DNA of 64,000 bases from Microbacterium caowuchunii (GCF_008727755.1 NZ_CP044231.1:1984001-2048000), one strand, 5' to 3'; shown: positions 17,325 through 26,211, numbered from the stretch's first letter. Translations and numbers: made by a program. The notes: a model not told the origin generated them from the sequence alone.

Positions 17325-18004
17325 GCCCCGTCGCCCTTGCGCCACGGACGCACGTGGATGCGGTTTTCCACGTCCTGCACGTTCGGAGAGCCCCAGGCGG
17401 CCTGCTCCGCCTGTCGCCGCGCGCTGAAGGATTTGACCGTCCCGGTCAGGATGACCCGATCGCCCGAGACCTCCGCCTCGACGTCCGAACTCTTCAACTG
17501 CGCGTTGCGCGCCAGGGTCTGCCGGATCCGCTCCTCGGTGTCGTCCGCGGACACCCGTGGGGTGAGGGTGATGCGATTGTCCACCCGATGCACACCACGC
17601 ATGTGCCGGACCGCGCGTTCGGCGGCCTCGCGCTGGAAGTCCCAGTCCGCCTCTCCGGAGAGGGTGACCTTGTGCTTCTCGACCGTCGCCTTGACGGTAT
17701 CCGGAACGTTGTCGGCCCAGGTGAGCGCGTGCTGGACCTCCTTCGCGAGCTCCTCCTCGCTCACACGGCGCTCCGAGGTGGGCCGGACGTCCAGGTCGAG
17801 CGCGACGGCGGTGACGCCGTGCACCCGGAGTGCGGCACGCTCGGCGGCGAGCCGGGCCGAGTTGTCCTCCACTTCGCCGAACAGCGAGACGGCGCCGTCC
17901 TGGACCGCCACTCCGATCCGGCTCTCGTCCACGTCGGGACTCCACCGGAGTTCGTCCTCCACGGAGGTCTTCACGCTCGCGTCGGTGTCGCTGGGGGTGC
18001 TCAT
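17321..18004 (-). CDS. Protein with three BON domains (OsmY-like)
   Basis: A 227-aa soluble protein made of three BON repeats, each with the GxVxDxxxxxxAexAxxxVxGV pattern: IGVAVQDGAVSLFGEV, VTLSGEADWDFQREAAERA and VILTGTVKSFSARRQAE. BON proteins such as OsmY bind phospholipid and respond to stress; no signal peptide is visible here. ATG 18004 is preferred because GAGGAG lies upstream. It is coupled by overlap to the adhesin gene and shares its promoter region with the response regulator, where a DosR-box-like palindrome lies. Confidence 0.9.
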   Translation of the reverse strand: MSTPSDTDASVKTSVEDELRWSPDVDESRIGVAVQDGAVSLFGEVEDNSARLAAERAALRVHGVTAVALDLDVRPTSERRVSEEELAKEVQHALTWADNVPDTVKATVEKHKVTLSGEADWDFQREAAERAVRHMRGVHRVDNRITLTPRVSADDTEERIRQTLARNAQLKSSDVEAEVSGDRVILTGTVKSFSARRQAEQAAWGSPNVQDVENRIHVRPWRKGDGA

Positions 18005-18130
18005 GTCATTTCTCCTCGCGGTACGGCGCAACCGGGGGTGTGCGCAGCGTCATCGTCGCCCGGCTCGGGACCGGGAAGTAGTGCCGTTGGTCCCCCACCG
18101 GCGTTGCGCGGGCCGTACGAGGCGCCTCCC

Positions 18131-18144
18131 GGGACGTTCGTCCC
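18131..18144. promoter_or_regulatory. DosR-box-like palindrome
   Basis: GGGACGTTCGTCCC keeps the GGGAC..WW..GTCCC frame of the mycobacterial DosR box. It lies in the divergent region between the BON gene (start 18004) and the response-regulator gene (18379). A related copy is upstream of the P-type ATPase at 21734. Confidence 0.55.
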
Positions 18145-18213
18145 TTGCCTTCGGCCCTACCACGGCGCATCCTTGTCAGGCCGGGGGCGGTGGCGACTGG
18201 GAGGCGCCCTGAG

Positions 18214-18352
18214 CATGTTCGGACACGACATCTGGAGTCTCATCCGTTCCGGCCTCCGGAACGTCGCCCTCGACGCGGCCTTCCTGCGGGATCGGGCGAC
18301 GCTCACTCGCGCCCAGCACGCGCCCATCCGGGTCCGTGCCCTCGTCGCATGA
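18214..18352 (+). CDS. Putative 45-aa ORF upstream of the response regulator
   Basis: ATG 18214 with GGGAGG 9 nt upstream encodes MFGHDIWSLIRSGLRNVALD and 25 more residues. Its TGA overlaps a possible regulator start at 18349 as ATGA, implying translational coupling. No family is recognised. The good ribosome-binding site is the main support. Confidence 0.4.
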
Positions 18353-18378
18353 CCATACACAGGCCGGTAGCCGGAGCC

Positions 18379-19032
18379 ATGATCCGCATCTTCGTCGTCG
18401 ATGAGCAGGAGATCGTGCGACTGGGCATCACGAACCTCACCACCACGGCCCGCGATCTCGAGATCGTGGGAGAGGCCGGCACCGCGCGGCACGCGATCAC
18501 ACGCATCGCCGCCACCAGCCCGGACGTCGTCGTCCTCGACGTGCGGCTGCCGGACGGGAACGGGATGGACATCTGCCGCATCATCCGATCCGAGCGGCCG
18601 CGTACCCGTTGCCTGGTCTTCACCGCGGATGATCGCGCCTATCTGGGCGCGATCATGGCGGGCGCCTCCGGGTACGTCCTCAAGAGCGTCCGCAGCGACG
18701 TGTTCGTGGCGGCGATCCGTCGCATCGCAGCCGGGGAGAACCTGCTGCCCAACGTGGCCGAACTGCCCACTCCCGGGATCACGCACACCCCGCACGATGC
18801 GCGCCAGGAACCGGTGCTGACGACCCGTCAGGAACAGATCCTCCGGCTGCTCGCGGAAGGAATGACCAACCGCCAGATCGGCGAACAGCTCACCCTTTCC
18901 GAGAAGACCATCAAGAACAACGTCTCCGTGCTGCTGGCGAAGCTCGGGCTCGAGCGTCGCACCCAGGCGGCGGTCTACGGTGCGACCCACGCTCCGGTCC
19001 CCGTGGACACGCCGCAGCCCACCCGGTCCTGA
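18379..19032 (+). CDS. NarL/DosR-type response regulator (orphan)
   Basis: A 217-aa two-component response regulator. The receiver domain has the phosphoacceptor D54 in VVVLDVRLPDG and K102 in GYVLKSV. The C-terminal LuxR-type helix-turn-helix (LTTRQEQILRLLAEGMTNRQ, LTLSEKTIKNNVSVLLAKLG) is shared with DosR/DevR. No histidine kinase is adjacent. The usual start MIRIFVVDEQ is at 18379; an upstream in-frame ATG at 18349 overlaps a small ORF. Neighbouring Hsp20, P-type ATPase and BON genes, plus DosR-like sites, suggest that it controls this stress block. Confidence 0.9.
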   Translation: MIRIFVVDEQEIVRLGITNLTTTARDLEIVGEAGTARHAITRIAATSPDVVVLDVRLPDGNGMDICRIIRSERPRTRCLVFTADDRAYLGAIMAGASGYVLKSVRSDVFVAAIRRIAAGENLLPNVAELPTPGITHTPHDARQEPVLTTRQEQILRLLAEGMTNRQIGEQLTLSEKTIKNNVSVLLAKLGLERRTQAAVYGATHAPVPVDTPQPTRS

Positions 19033-19100
19033 TTGCCGGCGCGGGGCCGAAGGAGCGCCGTCCTGTGTTTCCCCAGCCGCAGGCGCGATACCTTTGAAGA

Positions 19101-20837
19101 ATGTCAACACCTGAGTCCGGCGCGCCCGCAGAGGCCGCCCCCGCCGACGAGCCGCAGTCCTTTTCCGATCTGGGGCTCGACGCCGCGGTACTCAAGGCGC
19201 TGAAAGACGTCGGATACGAAACCCCCTCCGCCATCCAGGCCGCCACCATCCCGCCCCTCCTGCAGGGGCGCGATGTGATCGGCATGGCCCAGACCGGCAC
19301 GGGCAAGACCGCGGCCTTCGCGCTGCCCGTGCTCTCGCAGCTCGACGTGTCGCAGCAGAAGCCGCAGGCCCTCGTCCTGGCGCCCACGCGTGAGCTCGCG
19401 CTCCAGGTCTGCGAGGCGTTCGAACGCTACGCCGCCCACCTCCGCGGCGTCCGGGTGCTCCCCATCTACGGAGGCCAGGGCTACGGCACCCAGCTGTCTG
19501 CCCTCCGTCGCGGCGTGCACGTCGTCGTGGGCACCCCCGGTCGCATCATGGACCACCTGGAGAAGGGCACGCTCGACCTCTCCGAGCTGAAGTTCCTCGT
19601 GCTCGACGAGGCCGACGAGATGCTCAAGATGGGCTTCGCCGAGGACGTCGAGACGATTCTCGGGTCCACGCCCGCGGAGAAGCAGGTCGCCCTGTTCTCC
19701 GCCACCATGCCGGCCCAGATCCGCCGGATCTCGCAGCAGTACCTGCGCGACCCGGAAGAGATCACGGTCAAGAACAAGACCGCCACCTCGGCGAACATCA
19801 CCCAGCGCTACCTGATCGTCTCGTACCCGCAGAAGGTCGACGCACTCACCCGCATCCTCGAGGTCGAGAACTTCGAGGGCATGATCGTGTTCGTCCGCAC
19901 GAAGAACGAGACCGAGACGCTGGCCGAGAAACTGCGTGCCCGCGGCTACACCGCCGCCGCCATCAGCGGTGACGTCGCGCAGGCCCAGCGTGAGAAGACC
20001 GTCAACCAGCTGAAGTCGGGCAAGCTCGACATCCTGGTGGCGACCGACGTCGCCGCGCGCGGCCTGGATGTCGATCGCATCAGCCACGTGGTGAACTTCG
20101 ACCTCCCCATCGACACCGAGTCGTATGTGCACCGCATCGGCCGCACCGGACGCGCCGGCCGGACGGGCGACGCGATCAGCTTCGTCACCCCCCGTGAGCG
20201 CCGGATGCTCACCGCGATCGAGAAGGCGACCCGCCAGCCGCTCACCCAGATGCAGCTGCCGAGCGTCGACGACGTCAACGCGACCCGGCTCACCCGCTTC
20301 GACGACGCGATCACGGCCGCCCTGGAGCAGTCCGACCGGATCGACCGCTTCCGCGACATCATCAACCACTACGTGCAGCACCATGACGTCCCCGAGGCGG
20401 ATGTGGCCGCCGCCCTGGCCCTCGTCGCGCAGGGAGAGTCGCCGCTGCTTCTGTCCGCGGAGGACGAGCGGGCGCAGCGTTTCGAGCGGGATGACCGGCC
20501 CGCTCGTGCGGACGGCGCGGACCGTCCGGAGCGGCGCCCCCGTCCCGGCAACTCCTCGCTCGTGAAGTACCGTCTCGCGGTCGGACGCCGGCACAAGGTC
20601 GAGCCCCGGCAGATCGTGGGCGCCCTCGCCAACGAAGGCGGCCTCAAACGCGAGGACTTCGGCCAGATCGACATCCGTCCTGACTTCTCACTCGTCGAGT
20701 TGCCCGCAGACCTCCCCGGCGATGTCCTGGACCGGCTGAGCGGCACCCGCATCAGCGGCCGACTCATCGAGATGCGCCTGGACCGCGGTGCACCCGGCGG
20801 TCGTCGCGACCGGGAGCGGGCTCCCCGACACAGCTGA
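19101..20837 (+). CDS. DEAD-box RNA helicase (DeaD/CsdA type)
   Basis: A 578-aa ATP-dependent RNA helicase. Visible motifs: Q motif (FSDLGL...ETPSAIQ), Walker A AQTGTGKT, PTRELA, DEAD in VLDEADEML, SAT, and HRIGRTGRAGR. The C-terminus carries a DbpA/CsdA-type RNA-binding domain (YRLAVGRRHKVEPRQIVGAL, FSLVELPADLP). It unwinds structured RNA for ribosome assembly or cold adaptation. TACCTT lies 6 nt before ATG 19101, so the mRNA may be leaderless. It ends at a strong terminator. Confidence 0.95.
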   Translation: MSTPESGAPAEAAPADEPQSFSDLGLDAAVLKALKDVGYETPSAIQAATIPPLLQGRDVIGMAQTGTGKTAAFALPVLSQLDVSQQKPQALVLAPTRELALQVCEAFERYAAHLRGVRVLPIYGGQGYGTQLSALRRGVHVVVGTPGRIMDHLEKGTLDLSELKFLVLDEADEMLKMGFAEDVETILGSTPAEKQVALFSATMPAQIRRISQQYLRDPEEITVKNKTATSANITQRYLIVSYPQKVDALTRILEVENFEGMIVFVRTKNETETLAEKLRARGYTAAAISGDVAQAQREKTVNQLKSGKLDILVATDVAARGLDVDRISHVVNFDLPIDTESYVHRIGRTGRAGRTGDAISFVTPRERRMLTAIEKATRQPLTQMQLPSVDDVNATRLTRFDDAITAALEQSDRIDRFRDIINHYVQHHDVPEADVAAALALVAQGESPLLLSAEDERAQRFERDDRPARADGADRPERRPRPGNSSLVKYRLAVGRRHKVEPRQIVGALANEGGLKREDFGQIDIRPDFSLVELPADLPGDVLDRLSGTRISGRLIEMRLDRGAPGGRRDRERAPRHS

Positions 20838-20882
20838 GAAACGACGGAAGCCGCCGAGATCCTCGGCGGCTTCCGTCGTTTC
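20838..20882. terminator. Terminator hairpin
   Basis: Perfect 21-bp stem (20838-20858 with 20862-20882) with a 3-nt loop, between the helicase gene and the convergent small-protein gene. It ends in GTTTC on the plus strand. Confidence 0.88.
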
Positions 20883-20891
20883 CGGGCCGGG

Positions 20892-21032
20892 TCACCCGGC
20901 CCGGTCGCCCGCGGAGAGCTCCGCGGCGATCAGCGCCGAGATGTCGATCGGCTCCGTGCTGGGCAGTTCGATGTCTCCCGGCCGCACCCGGTGGGGCGGT
21001 TCGGCTGTGTGGTGGGCTGACGGTTCGTTCAT
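20892..21032 (-). CDS. 46-aa protein downstream of Hsp20
   Basis: Small ORF from ATG 21032 with GAGGAGAACC immediately upstream. The product MNEPSAHHTAEPPHRVRPGD then IELPSTEPIDISALIAAELS is acidic and has no membrane segment. No family is recognised. It follows the Hsp20 gene on the same strand and ends at the shared terminator, so it is probably co-transcribed with it. Confidence 0.6.
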   Translation of the reverse strand: MNEPSAHHTAEPPHRVRPGDIELPSTEPIDISALIAAELSAGDRAG

Positions 21033-21143
21033 GGTTCTCCTCGGAGAAGACCGCGAAGCCTCGGGCAGGCCCGGTGCAGTGCATTGATTGGTGTGGGGCG
21101 GTGCGTGGCGTCGGGGAGTGCCCGTCGCCACGCGGGACCTCGC

Positions 21144-21578
21144 TCAGGACGACGACGAGGATGTACCGATGGAGATGTTCCGCGGGGAGGCGCTCTCCTT
21201 CAGCGGCACGGTGACCTTCAGTACGCCCTTGTCGAAGTCCGCGGCGATCTTGCTCTCGTCGGCCTGCTCGGGGAGGACGATGCTCCGGTAGAAGCTGCTG
21301 CTGCTCTCCCGGATGACGTATTTCTTCTCCTTGTCCTCCTCCTTCTCCCGGCGCTCCGCCTGGATCACCAGGGCGCCGCGGTCGACGGTGACGGTCACGT
21401 CCTTCTCGTCGAAGTTGGGCAGATGCGCCTCGACGATCAGGGACTTGTCGCCCTCCATGTACACGTCGGTGGTGGGGATCCTCCCCCGGGTGACGGGAAT
21501 CAGGGCGTCGTCGAAGAGCTCTCGACGCAGTGCGTCGAGGCCCGCCAGGGGGTCGAATCTCACGAGGTTGCGCGCCAT
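21144..21578 (-). CDS. Hsp20/alpha-crystallin small heat-shock protein
   Basis: A 144-aa ATP-independent chaperone. The N-terminus MARNLVRFDPLAGLDALRRE precedes an alpha-crystallin domain (PTTDVYMEGDKSLIVEAHLP, VTVTVDRGALVIQAERREKE, SIVLPEQADESKIAADF, GVLKVTVPLKES). The tail ends in a poly-Ser run. ATG 21578 has GAGAGGA 8 nt upstream. It is divergent from the P-type ATPase gene. The pairing of Hsp20 with a metal-pumping ATPase recalls the hspX and ctpF genes of the DosR regulon. Confidence 0.94.
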   Translation of the reverse strand: MARNLVRFDPLAGLDALRRELFDDALIPVTRGRIPTTDVYMEGDKSLIVEAHLPNFDEKDVTVTVDRGALVIQAERREKEEDKEKKYVIRESSSSFYRSIVLPEQADESKIAADFDKGVLKVTVPLKESASPRNISIGTSSSSS

Positions 21579-21733
21579 CGTCGGGTCCTCTCTCATCGCG
21601 GAACGCCGCAGCGCCCGCGTCCTCACGCGCTGACTGCGCGCATGACGACCCTCATCGATCCGCCCGGGTGCGGGAAGTGCCATAGGTCCTGTGCGGCGGC
21701 GACGGATCCGGCCCTCCTTCCGGGAAGGCGGAC

Positions 21734-21747
21734 GGGACCTTCGGACC
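21734..21747. promoter_or_regulatory. DosR-box-like site
   Basis: GGGACCTTCGGACC matches the site at 18131 in 11 of 14 positions. It sits between Hsp20 (minus) and the P-type ATPase (plus), centred about 42 bp upstream of the predicted start of the ATPase transcript at 21783. Confidence 0.45.
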
Positions 21748-21782
21748 GCCGTCACCGCTGGCCTGCGCGCCTACCCTGGAGC

Positions 21783-21848
21783 ATGCGCACTCCGGACCGA
21801 CGGCCACCGGCACGACGCTCGTCGCGAGTCCGATGGCCGCACGCATGA
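21783..21848 (+). CDS. Putative leaderless 21-codon leader ORF
   Basis: ATG 21783 lies 5 nt after TACCCT (21772-21777), a leaderless arrangement. The peptide begins MRTPDRRPPARR and its TGA overlaps the ATPase start ATG 21845 as ATGA. No ribosome-binding site precedes the ATPase start, so coupling would explain its translation. Confidence 0.45.
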   Translation: MRTPDRRPPARRSSRVRWPHA

Positions 21849-24730
21849 CCGGCGCCGCGGGCCCCACGCAGGGCGGTTTCGAACTCCCCGAGCCGTCGCA
21901 CACGGATGCGGACGCCGTCGCCCGGGCGTTCGTCGTGGACCCGGATGTCGGCCTCTCCGAGGAGCAGGTGATCCTCCGCAGGGAGGCGGCCGGAACGAAC
22001 GAGCTCAGACGCGCCCGGAAGCAATCCATCTGGCGTCGCGTCGGCCTCCTCCTCACCGAGCCGTTGACGCTGCTTCTCCTCGCCGCGGTCGTGGTGTCCG
22101 CCGTCGCGTGGGTGCTGGAGGGGGCGCACGGGGCGCCGATCGACGCGATCGTCATCTTCGCGATCATCGTCCTGAACGCCGTGCTCAGCCTCGTCCAGGA
22201 GTCCCGGGCGGAGAAGGCGGTGGAGGCACTCTCCGCCATGACCCGCTCGCGCTCGACCGTGCTGCGCGGTGGGGCGCAGGTCGGACTCCCCAGCGCCGAT
22301 CTCGTGCCGGGCGACATCCTCCTCCTCGCCGAGGGCGACCAGGTCGGCGCGGACGGCCGTCTCCTCCGGGCGAACGGCCTCCAGGTCGCGGAGGCGTCGC
22401 TGACCGGCGAGAGCGTGGCCGTGGACAAGCAGACCGGCACCCTCCCGGGTGACGCGCCCCTCCCCCTCGGCGAGCGATCGAACATGGTCTTCAAGGGGAC
22501 GGCCGTCACCCGCGGCACCGGGCGCGCCATCGTCACCGCGACGGGCATGTCCACCGAGATGGGTGCGATCGCGACGATGCTGGAGCACGCCGGTACCGAC
22601 ACCACGCCCCTTCAGCGGGAGGTGAACCGGCTCGGACGCACCCTGGGCCGGATCGTCGTGGCGATCGCCGTCGTGGTCGTGCTCACGATCTCCCTGCTCC
22701 AGGGCATCAGCACACCCTCGGAGTTCGTGGCGGTCCTCCTGCTCGGCGTCTCCCTCGCGGTCGCCGCCGTGCCGGAGGGCCTGCCCGCAGTCCTGTCCGT
22801 CGTCCTCGCTCTGGGCGTGCAGCGGATGGCGAAGCGCAACGCCGTGGTCAAGAAGCTCTCGAGTGTCGAGACGCTGGGTTCCGCATCCGTGATCTGCACC
22901 GACAAGACGGGCACGCTGACCACGAATCAGATGACGATCGAGCGGATCGTGACGGCTTCCGGCACGGCGGAGGTCACCGGCATCGGATACGAGCCGATCG
23001 GTCGGGTCACGCAGGGAGGTGCGGATCTCCGCCCGGGAGCGCTCGCCCAGGAGGTGTCCGAGGTCCTCCTCGTCGGATCCCTGGCCAACGACGCCCAGCT
23101 CGCCGAACGCGACGGCGCCTGGCAGATCGTGGGCGACCCGACCGAGGCGGCCTTCCTCGTCGCCGCGCGCAAGCTGCCCGCCGCGGTCCAACGCAGCGAG
23201 GGGTACGTGCGGGTGGGCGAGGTCCCGTTCACGTCCGAGCGGAAGATGATGTCCGTCGCCGTGCGCGCGGAGGACGGCGCTCTGACGATCTGCACGAAGG
23301 GCGCGCCGGATGTGCTCCTCGGGCACTGCACGCGGGTGCAGGTGGGCGAGGGCACCGTCCCCCTCGACGATGCGGGGCGGGCGCGTATCCTCGCGGAGGT
23401 CGACGTACTCTCGGCCGCGGCCCTGCGCACCCTCGGCGTCGCCTACCGCAGGAGTCTCCGGGCGGAGGACTCCGGCAGCACGGGGGCGGTCCCGCTCGAC
23501 GACGCCGACGAACACGATCTCGTCTACGTCGGGACGGTCGGGATGATCGACCCGCCTCGCCCGGAGGCGCGTCCGGCGATCGCCGAGGCCCATGCCGCCG
23601 GCATCCGGGTCATCATGATCACCGGCGACCACCCTGCCACGGCGGCACGCATAGCCGCTGACCTCGGCATCGTCCCCGCGGGCGGCGACGCCGTCAGCGG
23701 CGCGAGCCTCGACGCCATGGATGAGGAGCGGTTGCGCGACACCGTGCGGCGCACGTCGGTGTTCGCCCGCGTCGCCCCCGAGCACAAGCTCCGCATCGTC
23801 GACGCCCTGCAGGCGGACGGGCTCATCGTGGCGATGACCGGCGACGGGGTGAACGACGCCCCCGCCCTGACCTCCGCCGACATCGGGATCGCGATGGGGA
23901 TCACCGGGACGGAAGTGACCAAGGAAGCCGCGGACATGATCCTCGCGGATGACGACTTCGCCACGATCGTCCACGCGGTCCGCGAGGGGAGGGTGATCTT
24001 CGACAACATCCGGAAGTTCCTCCGATACCTGCTGTACTCGAACATGGGCGAGGTGCTCACCGTCTTCTTCGGCATCGTCCTGGCCGGCGTGCTGGGGTTC
24101 ACCGGGGCGGCCGACGGGGAGATCGTCCTCCCCCTGCTGGCGACGCAGATCCTGTGGATCAACCTCGTCACCGACACGGGACCCGCGCTCGCGATGGGGG
24201 TGGACCCCGAGATCGACGACGTCATGGCACGCAGGCCCCGCCTGCTGACCGACCATGCCGTGGATGGGGGGATGTGGGCGGGCATCGTCGTGACCGGTCT
24301 CGTGATCGCCCTCGTGACGCTCACGACCATGGACATCTTCCTCCCGGCCGGCCTGATCCCGGGAGGCGCGGACGATCTCGACACGGCCCGCACCGCGGGA
24401 TTCACCACCCTCGTGCTCGCCGGCCTGATCACGGCGTTCAACGCCCGGTCGACCACGGCCAGCGCCGCGCGCGGACTGTTCTCGAACCCTCTCCTGTGGG
24501 GTGCCGTCCTCCTCGCGGTCGCGCTGCAGATCGCGGTGGTCTACCTGCCGCCACTGCAGACCGCCTTCGGCACCTCGCCCCTCCGCGGCGACCACTGGCT
24601 GGTGTGCATCGGGATGGCGTCGTGCGTCCTCTGGGTCGAGGAGGTGCGGAAAGCCTGGGTGCGCGGCGCGCACCGTCGACGTGCACGGGATGCGGCCGCG
24701 CCCCACAGGACCAAGGCCCCTATCGGGTGA
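21845..24730 (+). CDS. P-type cation-transporting ATPase (Ca2+/CtpF-like, type II)
   Basis: A 961-aa P-type ATPase. It has LTGES in the actuator domain, VAAVPEGLPAVLSVVLALGV in the fourth membrane helix (the PEGLP motif of calcium-type pumps), the phosphorylated D353 in DKTGTLT, TGDGVNDAPAL and a six-helix C-terminal bundle. It probably exports Ca2+ or a similar divalent cation across the cytoplasmic membrane. CtpF of the mycobacterial DosR regulon is of this type. Start 21845 is chosen because it overlaps the leader ORF; ATG 21833 is also in frame. An Hsp20-like gene and a VIT1 transporter follow. Confidence 0.93.
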   Translation: MTGAAGPTQGGFELPEPSHTDADAVARAFVVDPDVGLSEEQVILRREAAGTNELRRARKQSIWRRVGLLLTEPLTLLLLAAVVVSAVAWVLEGAHGAPIDAIVIFAIIVLNAVLSLVQESRAEKAVEALSAMTRSRSTVLRGGAQVGLPSADLVPGDILLLAEGDQVGADGRLLRANGLQVAEASLTGESVAVDKQTGTLPGDAPLPLGERSNMVFKGTAVTRGTGRAIVTATGMSTEMGAIATMLEHAGTDTTPLQREVNRLGRTLGRIVVAIAVVVVLTISLLQGISTPSEFVAVLLLGVSLAVAAVPEGLPAVLSVVLALGVQRMAKRNAVVKKLSSVETLGSASVICTDKTGTLTTNQMTIERIVTASGTAEVTGIGYEPIGRVTQGGADLRPGALAQEVSEVLLVGSLANDAQLAERDGAWQIVGDPTEAAFLVAARKLPAAVQRSEGYVRVGEVPFTSERKMMSVAVRAEDGALTICTKGAPDVLLGHCTRVQVGEGTVPLDDAGRARILAEVDVLSAAALRTLGVAYRRSLRAEDSGSTGAVPLDDADEHDLVYVGTVGMIDPPRPEARPAIAEAHAAGIRVIMITGDHPATAARIAADLGIVPAGGDAVSGASLDAMDEERLRDTVRRTSVFARVAPEHKLRIVDALQADGLIVAMTGDGVNDAPALTSADIGIAMGITGTEVTKEAADMILADDDFATIVHAVREGRVIFDNIRKFLRYLLYSNMGEVLTVFFGIVLAGVLGFTGAADGEIVLPLLATQILWINLVTDTGPALAMGVDPEIDDVMARRPRLLTDHAVDGGMWAGIVVTGLVIALVTLTTMDIFLPAGLIPGGADDLDTARTAGFTTLVLAGLITAFNARSTTASAARGLFSNPLLWGAVLLAVALQIAVVYLPPLQTAFGTSPLRGDHWLVCIGMASCVLWVEEVRKAWVRGAHRRRARDAAAPHRTKAPIG

Positions 24731-24789
24731 CCCGCCCTCGCCGGACAGTGGTCAGGGACCCCATCCGGCGCAGAGGGAGGAGGGTCGGG

Positions 24790-25203
24790 ATGCAGCGTGA
24801 CCCGTATCCGGCTGCCGCACCGCTCCTGCTCCACGCCGTGCCCCGCGAGCTGGAGACGGATGGTGCCGACCCCGACTCGACGACACGATCGCCCACCACG
24901 GACATCTACGTCGAGCCCGACGGTGCGCTGATCATCGAGACGCATCTGCCGCAGTTCGCCGAACCCGACGTCACCGTCACGGTCGGCGGCGGCGGACTCG
25001 TGATCGAGGCGGAGCTTCCCGACGCCGACGCCGCGACGAGGGAGTACGTGCTCCGCGAGAGCGCCGCAGGGTTCGAGCACGCGATCACGCTGCCGGAGGG
25101 CTTCGACGTCGGACGGATGTCGGACAGCTTCGTGTGCGGTGTGCTGCGCGTGCGGGTCCCGCTCACGGACGCATCTGAGGGCGTCAGGGAGACGCCCGCG
25201 TGA
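24790..25203 (+). CDS. Divergent Hsp20/alpha-crystallin-like protein
   Basis: A 137-aa protein with an alpha-crystallin fold pattern close to that of the 21144 gene (PTTDIYVEPDGALIIETHLP, VTVTVGGGGLVIEAELP, TLPEGFDVGRMSDSFVCGVL). It is more acidic, has a short N-terminus, and lacks the usual C-terminal IxI tail. ATG 24790 follows a GGAGGAGGG site. It sits 59 bp after the P-type ATPase and 22 bp before the VIT1 gene, so all three may be one transcript. It is presumably a second small heat-shock protein of the same regulon. Confidence 0.85.
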   Translation: MQRDPYPAAAPLLLHAVPRELETDGADPDSTTRSPTTDIYVEPDGALIIETHLPQFAEPDVTVTVGGGGLVIEAELPDADAATREYVLRESAAGFEHAITLPEGFDVGRMSDSFVCGVLRVRVPLTDASEGVRETPA

Positions 25204-25225
25204 CCGATCCTTCGCGGATGCGCTC

Positions 25226-25939
25226 ATGACCGGGGCAGCCGCAAGCGGGAAGGAAGCGTCGGATCTCGCGGCACGCCTGAACCGTCTACGGGCCGCCGTC
25301 CTCGGGGCCAACGACGGGATCGTCTCGGTCGCGGCCGTCGTCGTCGGGGTCTCCGGCGCGAGCGCGGCTTCCTCGCATGTCATCACCGCGGGCACAGCGG
25401 CCCTGATCGGCGGAGCGATCTCGATGGCGGTGGGCGAGTACGTGTCCGTCAGCAGTCAGCGCGACACCGAACGGAGCGTGATCGACAGAGAGCGGCGCCG
25501 CCTCACCGACTCCCCCGCGCAGGCCCTGGATGACCTCGCCCGGGTGTACCGGGACAAAGGCCTGTCCGATGCGACCGCACGGACGGTCGCGGAGGAGCTC
25601 ACCCGGCACGACGATCTCGCCGCTCACCTGGATGCGGAGTACCGGATGAGCGAAGGGGGCGTGGTGAGTGCCTGGGCTGCCGCGTTCGCCTCGGGTATCG
25701 CCTTCGTCGTCGGTGCCGTGCTGCCGATGGCGGCGATCCTCCTTCCACCGCCCGCCCTTCGAGTCCCGGTGACGTTCGTGACGGTGCTGCTGGCGCTCGC
25801 GGTGACCGGCGCGGCGGCCGCCAGGATGGGAGGAGCGGCACCGCTGCGGGGAATGGTCCGCACCGTGGTCGGCGGCGCGCTCGCGCTGGCAGCCACGTGG
25901 GCTGTCGGGTCGCTCCTCGACACGACCGGCTTGGTCTGA
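25226..25939 (+). CDS. VIT1/CCC1-family metal transporter
   Basis: A 237-aa membrane protein of the vacuolar-iron-transporter family. The first helix region GANDGIVSVAAVVVGVSGAS and ISMAVGEYVSVSSQRDTERS are diagnostic, followed by a cytoplasmic helical segment (ALDDLARVYRDKGLSDATAR) and three more helices. It is predicted to move Fe2+ or Mn2+ out of the cytoplasm. The start ATG 25226 has no obvious ribosome-binding site and may rely on read-through from the Hsp20-like gene. Confidence 0.92.
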   Translation: MTGAAASGKEASDLAARLNRLRAAVLGANDGIVSVAAVVVGVSGASAASSHVITAGTAALIGGAISMAVGEYVSVSSQRDTERSVIDRERRRLTDSPAQALDDLARVYRDKGLSDATARTVAEELTRHDDLAAHLDAEYRMSEGGVVSAWAAAFASGIAFVVGAVLPMAAILLPPPALRVPVTFVTVLLALAVTGAAAARMGGAAPLRGMVRTVVGGALALAATWAVGSLLDTTGLV

Positions 25940-25969
25940 AACCGGCCGGGCCGGGCGGGCAAAGAGAAA

Positions 25970-25997
25970 GCCCCGGCCGTTACCACGCGACCGGGGC
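25970..25997. terminator. Probable terminator
   Basis: A 7-bp GC stem (25970-25976 with 25991-25997) encloses a 14-nt loop. On the minus strand it is followed by TTTCTCTTT. It separates the VIT1 gene from the MpaB-family gene; the remaining gap to 26211 shows only promoter-like sequence. Confidence 0.5.
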
Positions 25998-26211
25998 GAG
26001 ACGGATGAGAAATCCGCCTATCGGGATCCAGTCTACATGCCCCGGTGGGCCCGCGGCGCCCACGGGCGTCCACCCGGCCCGGCGGTCGGGGCGAGCATGC
26101 CCACATAGATATGCTCGGATCCACGCACCACGGCCGGATGACGCACCCGAGCGACATCCCTCCGGTCGACACGGCGCAAGGAGCGCCTGGTGCACTTCCG
26201 AGGGGGAATTC

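Noticed and set aside
21752..24706. 984-codon minus-strand frame opposite the P-type ATPase
   Set aside because: Antisense shadow; the plus strand has every P-type ATPase motif.
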